Origin: JAXHTH01 sp034211115 | GTDB taxonomy: Bacteria > Planctomycetota > Phycisphaerae > Phycisphaerales > SM1A02 | DNA: 18,025 nt | Reading direction: 5' to 3' | Assembly: GCA_034211115.1 (NCBI GenBank) | Contig: JAXHTH010000240.1 | Coordinates: forward strand, 1 to 18,025 | Shown here: piece by piece, positions 7,901 through 14,973 of the stretch | Layout of the letters: the number at the start of each line of letters is the position of its first letter | How positions within the stretch are numbered: the first letter of the stretch is position 1 | Translations under genes and position numbers: made by a program | Notes under the pieces: generated by a model | What the model was told of the DNA's origin: nothing | The model's input: only the letters and a program-made list of their open reading frames with translations | The model's database searches: none

Positions 7901-8227
7901 CTCTCGCTCAAGGCGGGCGGGATCGGCGTCAATCTCACCGCCGCGAACCACGTGTTCCATTTCGATCGCTGGTGGAATCCTGCGGTGGAGAATCAGGCCA
8001 CCGACCGCGCCTTCCGCATCGGGCAGACGCGCACCGTGCACGTGCACAAGTTCGTCTGTCTCGGCACCCTCGAGGAACGCATCGACCAGATGATCGAGCA
8101 GAAGACGGAGCTGGCCCAGAACATCATCGGGGCCGGCGAGGACTGGCTCACCGAGCTCTCCACCGGCCAGCTCCGCGACCTGCTCATGCTGCGTGACTCG
8201 GCGATGGACGTGGAGGGCGAATCATGA
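4934..8227 (+). CDS. SNF2-family DEAD/DEAH-box ATPase (bacterial SNF2 with SNF2-associated domain)
   Basis: A 1097-aa ATP-dependent DNA translocase or remodeller of the HepA/SNF2 superfamily 2. About 400 poorly conserved N-terminal residues precede a region at about 410-560 (LLRLRGRWVEIEPKQIAEAA) resembling the bacterial SNF2 helicase-associated domain. The ATPase core starts at LRPYQEVGLSWL. It has Walker A DDMGLGKT (K634), Walker B DEAQ (731-734), motif III LTGTPVENR (758 onward), and the C-terminal lobe with LKAGGIGVNLTAANHV, DRWWNPAVENQATDRAFRIG and motif VI arginines R1025 and R1028. It is intact. The stop overlaps the start of the SWIM-protein gene (ATGA). The cellular role is unknown; repair, transcription recycling and defence have been proposed for relatives. 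ATG 4934 has GGGAGGGG about 12 nt upstream. Confidence 0.93.
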   Translation: MLVVHANWTDGALRMWAESLDAYQRAADEDGRTPKALAARADDAAPAPPGDDAGAVALVEPAPRHPFALDGIELERALSETRGVSLADGVCTMRLRLPTDSIGSARPQPSDRLAGMIAARDRGREPRLGVFDVPGLALPGDQAIAIMLALESSGSGREIEFGHSLRYWMGVCRFVLELVVDQRFIPTLLQSRGADLRAAWQPWLHDESTLQRVGALLSGMPPVVRAVVDDHRGRPWSILDEALRVLTDATVRRALIAEDFIEAVEDRDAGEDPHVAWLAGLLGEGDGVDPPADSGIEMLRDVARWISALDDTGRDRPVRLCFSLSEPPEEELDGGRLTPDDDVRWRLSLHLMGTGEEPVMIDAERIWRDPAAARLVGGGQVRDPEELLLSELGRAARMAPILDAALSQAEPTGIDLTTAQAYTFLTEYREVLEESGFAVIVPAWWGRPSARLGARLQVEAPSMDSITAEAGSGGAAGRSLLGLNSLIQYRWQLAVGDQPLTMDEFRELAQHARGGSLLRLRGRWVEIEPKQIAEAAKFFESHPGGEMTLLEAVQLAHGAGADRPGLPVFGMDATGWVADLMGASSDEARMPRVAQPTGFQGKLRPYQEVGLSWLAFLDRFGLGACLADDMGLGKTIQLIALLQAERERGDGARLGPTLLIVPTSVIANWQRELARFSPELTVHIHHGPDRPVGDRLIEIAGKHDVLITTYTLISRDQETLVRMPWHRVVLDEAQYIKNPPTKQTATIRALKTARRVSLTGTPVENRLSELWSIMEFCNPGYLGQPGEFRRRFSVPIERHRDQHRAEQLRRLVRPFVLRRLKTDPTVIDDLPPCVVTKEYATLTGEQAALYEEAVGNMLGRVGKAEGIQRRGLVLATLVKLKQICNHPAQVKKNGEGTRPVEADRAGDGLLSARSGKCRRLIQMLEEVLATGDKALLFTQFRRMGHLLESMLRHDLDTEVLFLHGGTPPKRRQQMIDRFQDPDGGVPIFILSLKAGGIGVNLTAANHVFHFDRWWNPAVENQATDRAFRIGQTRTVHVHKFVCLGTLEERIDQMIEQKTELAQNIIGAGEDWLTELSTGQLRDLLMLRDSAMDVEGES

Positions 8228-9216
8228 CCCCGCCCCCCGCTCCGGAAGATCGGTCGGGCGATCGAGCCTCCGCGGCGGCGCGCTCCGCGCGCGCTGCGGC
8301 CCGGCGCGCCGCCGGAACGGAGCGCCGAGCCGACGGCCCGCGCCGCGTGCGCACCGGGATCAAGCTCCGCGCCCGCGAGGATGTGACGACGACGACGCCG
8401 ATCGCCGAACGATGGCGGCGGCTGATCGAGGACGCCGTCCCGCGCGCCGAGCTGAGCGAAGGTCTGCGCTACGCCCGCCTCGGGCAGACGACCTCGCTGG
8501 CGGTCGAGGACGGCGCGCTGCGCGCCACCGTGCAGGGCAGCAGGGTCAAGCCGCACGAAACCGGCATCGGCATCGGTCAGTTCTCGTCCCTCCAGTGGGA
8601 TCGCATCGTCGAGGCGATGGCGGGGGAGGCGGTCTACCTCGTCAAGCTGCTCGACGGCGAGCTGCCCGAGGGGTTGGACACGCTCCTCGGGGCGCTGGGG
8701 CTGTCGCTCCTGCCCGAAGACGCGGCCGAACTCGACATCAAGTGTTCCTGCCGGGTGAAGGGCCCGTGCCGTCACGCCGCCGCGATCGGGTACCTGTTCA
8801 CCGAGCAGCTTTCCGCGGATCCGTTGTTGATCCTGACGCTGCGCGGCATGCCGGCTTCGCGCCTGCTGGAGCGCCTGCGCCAGGCGCGGACGATCCAGGC
8901 GCGGGGGGTGGCCGCAGCGCACGCGGACCCGATGATTCCCCAGCGGGCGGAGGATGCCCCGCCGCTGGAGGCGTGCGTCGAGGAGTTCTGGCGTCCGCCC
9001 CCGGGCGCGCGTGGTCAGTCGGCCCCGCCCCCGCCCCAGCACGTCTCGCACGCGCTGCTGCGCCGCCTCGGCCCGCCGCCCCTCGATGGCAGGTTCCCGC
9101 TCGTGGGCTTGCTCGCGAGCATCTACGACAGCGTCGCCCGGCACGCCGTCCACCTCCGCGACCAGGCCGAGCGCCTCGAAGAGGGGCGCGAGACGCCGGC
9201 GGACGAGTCGGAATGA
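8224..9216 (+). CDS. SWIM zinc-finger protein, partner of SNF2 ATPase
   Basis: A 330-aa protein with the SWIM signature CxC-x(5)-CxH at C174, C176, C182 and H184 (IKCSCRVKGPCRHAAAIGYL), followed by TEQLSADPLLILTLRGM as in the SWIM proteins that accompany bacterial SNF2 genes. SWIM fingers bind zinc and are linked to DNA or protein binding. The first 50 residues are rich in Arg and Ala and probably disordered. The C-terminal part is proline-rich. ATG 8224 overlaps the TGA of the SNF2 gene and follows GGAGG at 8-nt spacing, so the two are translationally coupled and probably work together. This arrangement recurs in many bacteria, but no biochemical function is established that I know of. Confidence 0.88.
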   Translation: MTPPPAPEDRSGDRASAAARSARAAARRAAGTERRADGPRRVRTGIKLRAREDVTTTTPIAERWRRLIEDAVPRAELSEGLRYARLGQTTSLAVEDGALRATVQGSRVKPHETGIGIGQFSSLQWDRIVEAMAGEAVYLVKLLDGELPEGLDTLLGALGLSLLPEDAAELDIKCSCRVKGPCRHAAAIGYLFTEQLSADPLLILTLRGMPASRLLERLRQARTIQARGVAAAHADPMIPQRAEDAPPLEACVEEFWRPPPGARGQSAPPPPQHVSHALLRRLGPPPLDGRFPLVGLLASIYDSVARHAVHLRDQAERLEEGRETPADESE

Positions 9217-9563
9217 GGCGGGTGATGCCCCAGTTTCGGGCGGCGACAACGAGCGAAGTCATCCCACTTCTCCCGCCTTCCTAACTGCACTCATCCTGTT
9301 TCGCTGCACGAGGGCATCCCACGCCCGCCGGAACAACCAGGCCCCACTCTGTTGGAGCGCGACCTTGGTTGGCCTTCACCCCATGGCTATTAATTCGGGA
9401 CAGTCACCTATTCTTCAAAATAGGTAACTGTCCCGAATTTAATTTCAGAAATAGGTGACTGTCCCGAATTGGAGTGGGTGACGTTGCAGAGACTCTGCGC
9501 CGGGCCTCTATCACGAGGCGGGAAACGGACACGTCCAATCGGAGCCCGCGGCGCTGCCACCAA
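9217..9563. other. Convergent intergenic region
   Basis: 347 bp between the stops of the SWIM gene (plus) and the tricorn-like gene (minus). There is no supported gene. It contains the 21-bp repeat cluster at 9392-9470, which is visibly richer in A and T than the surroundings, and a small palindrome GCAGAG-A-CTCTGC at 9485-9497. Nothing else is recognised. Confidence 0.6.
9392..9470. repeat. REP/MITE-like cluster: three copies of a 21-bp inverted repeat unit
   Basis: Copy 1 (9392-9412) begins AATTCGGGACAGTCACC. Copy 3 (9450-9470) is its exact 21-bp reverse complement. Copy 2 (9419-9439) is the reverse complement with one mismatch (GTAACT for GTGACT). Copy 1 can therefore form a hairpin with copy 2 (6-nt loop) or with copy 3. 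The unit GGGACAGTCACC is, from memory, like the palindromic repeats associated with REP-associated tyrosine (Y1/IS200-like) transposases. No transposase lies in this window, so it would be a non-autonomous copy. Confidence 0.75.
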
Positions 9564-12500
9564 TCAGTCCAGCCGTCCCAGCAGGTCGTAGACGGCGGCG
9601 CGGAGTTGTTCATCGTCGCCGCGGGCTTCGGCTTCGGGGCGCTGGGGGATGCGCAGGTCGGGCATCGCGCCGTGCAACTCCATGTTCACCGGCTCGGTAA
9701 AGCCGTTGCCTTGCGTGGGGGTGACGAACCAGCCGCGGAAGGGGAGGCGGACGAACGTGCCGTCGATGAGGCGGAACCCGCCGGTGGAGATCACGCTGCC
9801 GTGCGTCTGCTGACCGACCAGCGTGCCGCGCCCCAGCGTCTTGAACGCGTGGGAGACGATCTCCGCGTTCGAAAAGCTCTTGTCGTTGCACAGCATGTTG
9901 ATGGGCAGCGTGTAGCGCTGGATGAACAGCCGATCCTGCGGGTAGTGGCCTCTGTTGGACCAGTCGGCGCCGCGCGGGATGGTGAAGGCGTGCTCCTGGA
10001 CCATGATCGAAGCGAGCAGGCGGTCGGCGGTCCAGCCCCCGCCGTTGTTGCGCACATCGATGATCAGTCCGTCCTTCCCGTCCGCGGCGGCGAAGAGATC
10101 GCGCTCGAACACGTCCAGCGATGACTGGTTCATGCCGCGGATATGGATGTAGCCGAGCCGGCCGTCTGACCACTCCTCGACGAGTCGTGCATTCTCGAGC
10201 CGCCACGCGCGGTATTTCAGGGAGCGTTCGCCGTAATAGCTCGTCGGGGTGAGGAGCACATCGAGGTCGAGCGTCTCGCCCTCGTCGGTGTGTCGCGTGA
10301 TCGAGATGACGGTCTCCTCGCCGACGCGGCCCTTGAGCATCGAGCGGATCGTGTCGTCGGCACCCACCGGCTCGAAGTCGACGGCGGTGATGACATCGCC
10401 GACCTTCAGGGCCATCGGCCCTTTCGCGGCCGGTCCTTCGGGGATGATGTCGGTGACTTCGTAGCCGTCATCGACGCGTCGGGCGTCGATGCCGAGCCGG
10501 CCGTAGCTCTCGCGGTTGGATGGGGACTCGCCGCGTGCGCTGATCCCCAGGTGCGAGCCGTTCAGCTCGCCCACGAAGCGGTTGGCGACCCAATTGAACT
10601 CATCGGCGGTATGCGCGCCGAGGACGAGCGCGTGATACTCCTCGGTCAGGGCCGGCCAGTCCAGGCCGTTCATCGTCGGGTGGTAATACTCTTCGCCCAG
10701 CCGTCGGGCGGCTTCGCGGAACTTCTGGCTCGACTGCTTCTCGAGATCGATGCGGATGCGATCGCCGATGCTGACGGTCTCCATCCCGCCGGTGGGCTTG
10801 ATGGTGGCGGCACGGCCGCCGGTGACGAGGATCACCTTGCCGCCGGTGAGGGAGACGTGCTGGACGGACGCGTTGCCGGCAATGCGCTTCTGCCCGCTGC
10901 CGTCCCACTTGATGGAATAGAGCCCGGGCGCATCGCCGCGCGCGTTGAAGATGAGATGCTCGCCGGAGGGCGTCATTTCGAGCCCGGTCTCGTTGCCGGA
11001 GATGCCGGTGATGCGGCGGAGGCGGAGGTACGCATCGTCGAGGTCGAGCGCGTCCCGTTCAACGATCAGGGGGGATTCATCTTCCGCACCGGCTTCTTTC
11101 TCGTCATCCTTCTTCGTGTCTTCCTTTCCGGCGGCCGGGGCCGGGTGCCGGACCTTGAGGGGTTTGCGCTTCTTTGCCGCCTTGCCCGCCTCTTCGTAAT
11201 ACTCTTTCAATTCCTGAGGCGTCAGGGCTTCGAGGTCCTTGTCGAGGTAGACGGCCCAGACGTCGTACTCCTCGTTGATGCGCTCGGAGATGAAGCTGAG
11301 AATCTTCCCGTCGGCCGACCAGCGCGGCGAGGACTCGTTGTCCGGGTGCCGCGTGATGTTCACGGGGCCCCCGGAGCCGGCGGAGCCCCCGGAGCTCGCC
11401 GAGCCCCCGGTGCCGTCGGCGGGGACGATGAAGATGTCCTGGTTGAAGTTGAGATTGCTCTGCGCGTAGGCGATGTACCTGCTGTCCGGGCTCCACCGCC
11501 AGTGCGTGCCCGGATCCCAGCCGGTGACGAGCGTGCGGATCTCGCGTGATTCGAGGTCCATGATGTGGATATCGCCGCGGGTGCCGCGGAAGGCGAGCAT
11601 CGTCCCGTCCGGCGAGGGGCTGGGATTGCGGTCGTTGACGTTGCGCTGCACGACCGGCTCGATGTCGAAGGTCATCGCATCGTGCCAGCGGTCGGGCTGA
11701 AGTTCGGGCGGCAGCTCTTTGTCCTCTTTCTCCTTCTTCGGTTTGTCCGAATCCGAGCCGGCGTCTTCATCTTCATCGGGAGCGCTGACTCGCGTGGCGG
11801 TGACCTCGACGACGGTATCGTCGGCCGTCGCCGTCCCGCGCGCCGTGCCGTTCTCGATCGTGAGCCGGAAGGTGATGACGACCTGCGGTCCGCCGGCGGC
11901 GACGCTGAACTCCAGCGTCTTATTGGCAGGATCCCAGGTCCCGGTGACGGGGCCGGAGTAGGGGCCGGCGTCGAGCGAGCCGCTCACGCTGTTGTCATCG
12001 TGCAGCTTCAGCGTCAGCGTATAGGAGACGGCGGCTTCCTCGGGGATCTCGGCCGAGCCGGACCAGACGCCGCTGACGGGATCGTCGGTGGCGGGCGCGG
12101 CGTCGGATGAAGACTCCGACCCGCCGCCATCCCCGTCCGCCTCCGCCTCGGCGGCGGGCTCTTCCTTCTCCGGCTTCGTCTTCTCGTCCTTCTTCAATCC
12201 CATCGCTTCTTCGAACGCATCCTTGATCTCGCCGCGCGTGCGCTTGACGGTGGCGGCGTAGATCGACTCGGTGCCGTCCCGGTCACTGGTGAAATAGAGC
12301 TTCCGGCCGTCGGGCGACCAGGCGGGGTTCTTCTCGCGCGCGTGGGAGTTCGTGACGCGGCGGGTGGGGCTGCCGTCTTCGATGTTGCGCACGTATACCT
12401 CGCCGTAGGCGATCATCGCCATGACCTGCCCGTCGGGGCTGAGCGCCGCCTCGCTCACCTCGCGGCCGATGTTCTTCAATTCGTAGTTGTCGCGTTCATC

Positions 12501-13451
12501 CTCGATCGCCTCGAGATGCAGCGGCTGCGGCTCGGCGTCGGGATCGGTCAGGTCGAGCGTGTAGAGCGTGTTCCAGGCGGCGAGGACGGCCAGCGAACCG
12601 TCGGCGGTGACATCGAAGCCGTGCACCGGATGTTCGCGGAACGAGGTAAGCCGCACCGCGCTCTCCTCGCCGTCCGCCGCGCTCATGCGATAGAGATTCA
12701 CGCAGTCCAGTTCGCGGTCGGACATGTAGAGCAGGGTGTTCGGCCCGCTCCAGGTCGTCAGGCCATCGTGGCCGCGATGTTCGGTGAGCCGGCGGAAGGA
12801 GTCATCGCGTCGATCGAAGAGCCAGACATCGGCGTTGTCCGGCCCTCGATAGTGCCTGCGCTCCCAGCGGTCGTAGTAGCCGGCGCGGGTGAAGACGACG
12901 CGCGTTCCGTCGGCGCTGACGACCGGCTCGGAGCCGAAGGCGTCGTGCACGCGCCGCACGTCGCCGCCTCTGGTGCTGACCATGTAGGGCCGGTAATCGC
13001 GGTAGACATCGCCTTCGAGGGTGGCGTGGAAGGTGACGACCTCCCCGCCCGCCTCATCGACGCCGAACGCGAGACTCGAACAGGAGCGATCGACGTCGGT
13101 GAGCCGGCGGACGTTCGTGCCGTCGGCGTTCATCAGGTAGATGTTGGCGTACCCGTTGCGATCGGAGGTAAAGGCGATGCGCGTCCCGTCGGCGCTCCAG
13201 GCGGAGCGCAGATCGTCCTGGGGATGGACGGTGAGGCGCACGGCGCGCCCGCCTGCGATCGGCGCCTTCCAGAGATCCCCCCGCCAGGAGAAGGTGATGT
13301 GGGAACCATCCGGGCGGATGGATGGGTATCGCGGCAGATCGACGCGGCCGGCGTCGTTATCGGTATCGGCGCCCGCCGCCGCGCTCGGCGCGGCGAGGAT
13401 CGCGAGCATCGAGAGAACGAACAAAACGCGCATCGGGCGGTGAACTGGCAT
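9564..13451 (-). CDS. Tricorn protease homologue (S41 family, beta-propeller plus PDZ plus protease domain), exported
   Basis: A 1295-aa protein. ATG 13451 has GGAG 6 nt upstream and begins a clear Sec signal peptide (RVLFVLSMLAILAAPSAAAG), so it is periplasmic or secreted. An N-terminal PD40 propeller follows (YPSIRPDGSHITFSWRGDLW, then SADGTRIAFTSDRNGYANIY), and a second propeller lies at about residues 593-960. Then come tricorn core segments: GELNGSHLGI, with S966-H967 matching the catalytic Ser-His pair; a PDZ domain at about 985-1070; and the S41 part (GLIIDVRNNGGG) with nucleophile S1194 in KSFSNAEIVSH. Tricorn degrades peptides into short fragments. Relative to what I know of tricorn there is an extra ~175-residue insert at about 417-592, and a charged Lys/Glu segment near 740-795. 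The stop is at 9564. Confidence 0.93.
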   Translation of the reverse strand: MPVHRPMRVLFVLSMLAILAAPSAAAGADTDNDAGRVDLPRYPSIRPDGSHITFSWRGDLWKAPIAGGRAVRLTVHPQDDLRSAWSADGTRIAFTSDRNGYANIYLMNADGTNVRRLTDVDRSCSSLAFGVDEAGGEVVTFHATLEGDVYRDYRPYMVSTRGGDVRRVHDAFGSEPVVSADGTRVVFTRAGYYDRWERRHYRGPDNADVWLFDRRDDSFRRLTEHRGHDGLTTWSGPNTLLYMSDRELDCVNLYRMSAADGEESAVRLTSFREHPVHGFDVTADGSLAVLAAWNTLYTLDLTDPDAEPQPLHLEAIEDERDNYELKNIGREVSEAALSPDGQVMAMIAYGEVYVRNIEDGSPTRRVTNSHAREKNPAWSPDGRKLYFTSDRDGTESIYAATVKRTRGEIKDAFEEAMGLKKDEKTKPEKEEPAAEAEADGDGGGSESSSDAAPATDDPVSGVWSGSAEIPEEAAVSYTLTLKLHDDNSVSGSLDAGPYSGPVTGTWDPANKTLEFSVAAGGPQVVITFRLTIENGTARGTATADDTVVEVTATRVSAPDEDEDAGSDSDKPKKEKEDKELPPELQPDRWHDAMTFDIEPVVQRNVNDRNPSPSPDGTMLAFRGTRGDIHIMDLESREIRTLVTGWDPGTHWRWSPDSRYIAYAQSNLNFNQDIFIVPADGTGGSASSGGSAGSGGPVNITRHPDNESSPRWSADGKILSFISERINEEYDVWAVYLDKDLEALTPQELKEYYEEAGKAAKKRKPLKVRHPAPAAGKEDTKKDDEKEAGAEDESPLIVERDALDLDDAYLRLRRITGISGNETGLEMTPSGEHLIFNARGDAPGLYSIKWDGSGQKRIAGNASVQHVSLTGGKVILVTGGRAATIKPTGGMETVSIGDRIRIDLEKQSSQKFREAARRLGEEYYHPTMNGLDWPALTEEYHALVLGAHTADEFNWVANRFVGELNGSHLGISARGESPSNRESYGRLGIDARRVDDGYEVTDIIPEGPAAKGPMALKVGDVITAVDFEPVGADDTIRSMLKGRVGEETVISITRHTDEGETLDLDVLLTPTSYYGERSLKYRAWRLENARLVEEWSDGRLGYIHIRGMNQSSLDVFERDLFAAADGKDGLIIDVRNNGGGWTADRLLASIMVQEHAFTIPRGADWSNRGHYPQDRLFIQRYTLPINMLCNDKSFSNAEIVSHAFKTLGRGTLVGQQTHGSVISTGGFRLIDGTFVRLPFRGWFVTPTQGNGFTEPVNMELHGAMPDLRIPQRPEAEARGDDEQLRAAVYDLLGRLD

Positions 13452-13780
13452 CGTCTTCTCCGGCAAACGACGGGTGTCGGGCGGGATTCCGCCCGCGGGG
13501 CGATCCGACCATCCGACTGTCGGCATCGGCGAGGCGCCGCACCGGCATGAGCGGTCGGCGCGTGATGTTGTTCCCCCGGCCCCGGTCCGGGTTGCGGGAG
13601 ATACGGGCGCCAACCGTCGGCGCGCCGGGCGGCCGGAGAGGCGGAAAAACGGATCCGTCAGTGCACTTGATGCGGGTTATGCGGGCGCGTGGCCGGAAAA
13701 CCGCATCCAAACCGGCTGTTGCGAGCCAACCGCGGGCGGCGATGGACCGATACCTCAGCCCTTGAAGGAGTGAGCTGCTC
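13452..13780. other. Divergent promoter region between tricorn-like gene and small plus-strand gene
   Basis: 329 bp with no supported gene; open frames on both strands are arginine/proline-rich noise. It must contain promoters for both directions, but I could not point to convincing -35/-10 pairs. AAGGAG at 13765-13770 is the ribosome binding site of the small plus-strand gene. Confidence 0.5.
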
Positions 13781-14041
13781 ATGGACAAGCCACGACCAGC
13801 AGCCGAACGCGTCCGGCCGATCCTCCAGGCCATGGAGCGGTCGATCGATGCGGCCCGCCGGCAGCGTCTGCACGTGACCGGCGACGAGGAGAAGAAGGAC
13901 GAGGACGCTCCCCAGCCGGCCGAGAGCGAGAACCGGCCCACGAACGGCGAGCCGCCCCAGCGGCTCAAGGCGCGTCCCAAGCGCTCCGGCCACTTCCCCG
14001 AGCGCGACTCCGGCGGCTCCTTTCGCTCGCGGGCCAGTTGA
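13781..14041 (+). CDS. Small hydrophilic protein of unknown function
   Basis: An 86-aa protein starting MDKPRPAAERVRPILQAMER. A predicted amphipathic helix of about 30 residues is followed by a charged, proline-rich and probably disordered tail (KKDEDAPQPAESENRP, KARPKRSGHFPERDSG). It has no signal peptide, membrane segment or known motif. AAGGAG stands 10 nt upstream of the ATG, which is the main argument that it is a real gene. It lies 192 bp before the STAS-domain gene on the same strand. I do not recognise a family. Confidence 0.55.
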   Translation: MDKPRPAAERVRPILQAMERSIDAARRQRLHVTGDEEKKDEDAPQPAESENRPTNGEPPQRLKARPKRSGHFPERDSGGSFRSRAS

Positions 14042-14233
14042 GCGGCGCAGGGCGCACCAATTGCCCATCCCACCGAAATCCAACGGCCGGGGCGGTTTTC
14101 CCCGCGCGCCACTGGACGCAGGGCCGATAGGTATTGCATGATCGATGCGTGCCGGTAGCGGATGCGCCGGCATCGCCGATCGCGGAGTCGACACGCCCAC
14201 GCCGCAGCGAACATGGATGGGAGCGGACCAGTG

Positions 14234-14782
14234 ATGTGGAAGCCCTTTGCCCGACGCCCGGATGATCAGGATCGTGCCGCGCATCAACCGCCGGTCTCCC
14301 GGCCCCCGGCTTTGCCCCCGGACTTGCCCCCGGACTCGCCCCCGGACTCGCATCCGGACTCGCCCGCGGACTCGCCCGCGGAGTCGGGGCCGCTGGAGTT
14401 CGCGGCCCAACCCGCGCCGGGCGCCATCGCGGAGGTCGAGCTGATCGGCCCCACCGCGGTGGCCACCCTCACCATCACCGAGCTCAGCCAGGAGGAAGGC
14501 GCCGAGCGGCTCGCCGAGCTGCTCTACGAGCTCGGCGAGACCGGCGCGATGCACTACGTCCTCGACGTGCAGAACGTGCAGTACATGGACACCGCCTGCC
14601 TGGGGTGCCTGGTGGAGGCGCTGAACGGGATGGCCGCCCGCGGCGGGCGCATCGCCGTCGTCAATCCCAATCACAGCGTGCACTACATCTTCCGTCTCAC
14701 CCGCCTCGACCGCGTCTTCAGCATCTGCTCGGACGTCATGAGCGCCCTGGAAGCGGTCGAGCGAACGCGCGAGGCGGGGTGA
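14234..14782 (+). CDS. STAS-domain protein (anti-sigma-factor-antagonist-like), non-canonical phosphosite
   Basis: A 182-aa protein. About 70 N-terminal residues are a Pro/Asp/Ser linker (PPDLPPDSPPDSHPDSPADS) encoded by a 12-bp tandem repeat. The C-terminal ~110 residues form a STAS fold: VELIGPTAVATLTITEL, YVLDVQNVQYMDTACLGCLV, GGRIAVVNPN and LTRLDRVFSI. STAS proteins of the SpoIIAA type act in partner-switching signalling by binding anti-sigma kinases. In SpoIIAA the motif is MDSSGLG with the second Ser phosphorylated; here it is MDTACLG, so that Ser is Ala. The start is uncertain: ATG 14234 follows GGGAG by 10 nt, while ATG 14213 and ATG 14162 are possible but have weaker sites. No kinase or phosphatase is adjacent. 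Confidence 0.82.
   Translation: MWKPFARRPDDQDRAAHQPPVSRPPALPPDLPPDSPPDSHPDSPADSPAESGPLEFAAQPAPGAIAEVELIGPTAVATLTITELSQEEGAERLAELLYELGETGAMHYVLDVQNVQYMDTACLGCLVEALNGMAARGGRIAVVNPNHSVHYIFRLTRLDRVFSICSDVMSALEAVERTREAG
14303..14386 (+). repeat. 12-bp in-frame tandem repeat in the STAS-gene linker
   Basis: Seven consecutive 12-bp units of the form CCCCCGGACTCG (variants CCCCCGGCTTTG, CATCCGGACTCG, CCCGCGGACTCG and CCCGCGGAGTCG) encode a repeated Pro-Pro/Ala-Asp-Ser peptide. Because 12 is a multiple of 3, copy number can change linker length without breaking the frame. Confidence 0.85.
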
Positions 14783-14880
14783 GGGGAGAGTGATGAGCGA
14801 TGAGCGATGAGCGATGAGTGGTGAGGGGTCAGGGATCAGCCGACAGCCGACAACCAACGACCAACGACCAACGACCAATA
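14776..14880 (+). repeat. 7-bp-period degenerate tandem array starting at the STAS stop codon
   Basis: Fifteen consecutive heptamers without a break in phase: GGGGTGA, GGGGAGA, GTGATGA, three GCGATGA, GTGGTGA, GGGGTCA, GGGATCA, two GCCGACA, three ACCAACG, ACCAATA. The stop codon TGA (14780-14782) is the end of the first unit. The unit drifts from GCGATGA to ACCAACG through intermediates. Confidence 0.9.
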
Positions 14881-14901
14881 ACCCCCTCGCCTCGCCCGCG
14901 C

Positions 14902-14921
14902 CCGCGGGTCTTCACCCGCGG
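14902..14921. terminator. 8-bp GC hairpin with CTTC tetraloop in the convergent gap
   Basis: CCGCGGGT (14902-14909) and ACCCGCGG (14914-14921) flank a 4-nt loop CTTC (GAAG on the other strand). It lies between the STAS gene and rplS, which converge. It is a plausible bidirectional terminator or a dispersed palindrome. No T-run follows on either strand. Confidence 0.4.
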
Positions 14922-14935
14922 CTATGAAGGGCAGG

Positions 14936-14973
14936 CCACCTCCGTCGCTCCGTCGCTCTGTGCCCTCGTGCCT
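14936..14973 (-). repeat. Short 7/8-bp-period array directly after the rplS stop codon
   Basis: On the minus strand, beginning with the last A of the TAA stop: AGGCACG, AGGGCAC, AGAGCGAC, GGAGCGAC, GGAGGTGG. The period changes from 7 to 8. It is more degenerate than the other arrays but follows the same pattern of starting at a stop codon. Confidence 0.55.

Noticed and set aside
6265..8196. 643-codon alternative frame inside the SNF2 gene
   Set aside because: Arg/Pro/Ala-rich translation out of frame with helicase motifs; no start signal.
8934..8952. Sequence resembling the tRNA-Lys 3' end (GATTCCCCAGCGGGCGG) as a possible att duplicate
   Set aside because: Only a short imperfect match inside the SWIM coding region; no integrase nearby, so not an attachment site.
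10290..11549. Long plus-strand frame of 419 codons opposite the tricorn-like gene
   Set aside because: It is the mirror of a strongly supported protease gene and shows Ala/Gly/Val/Asp bias without motifs.
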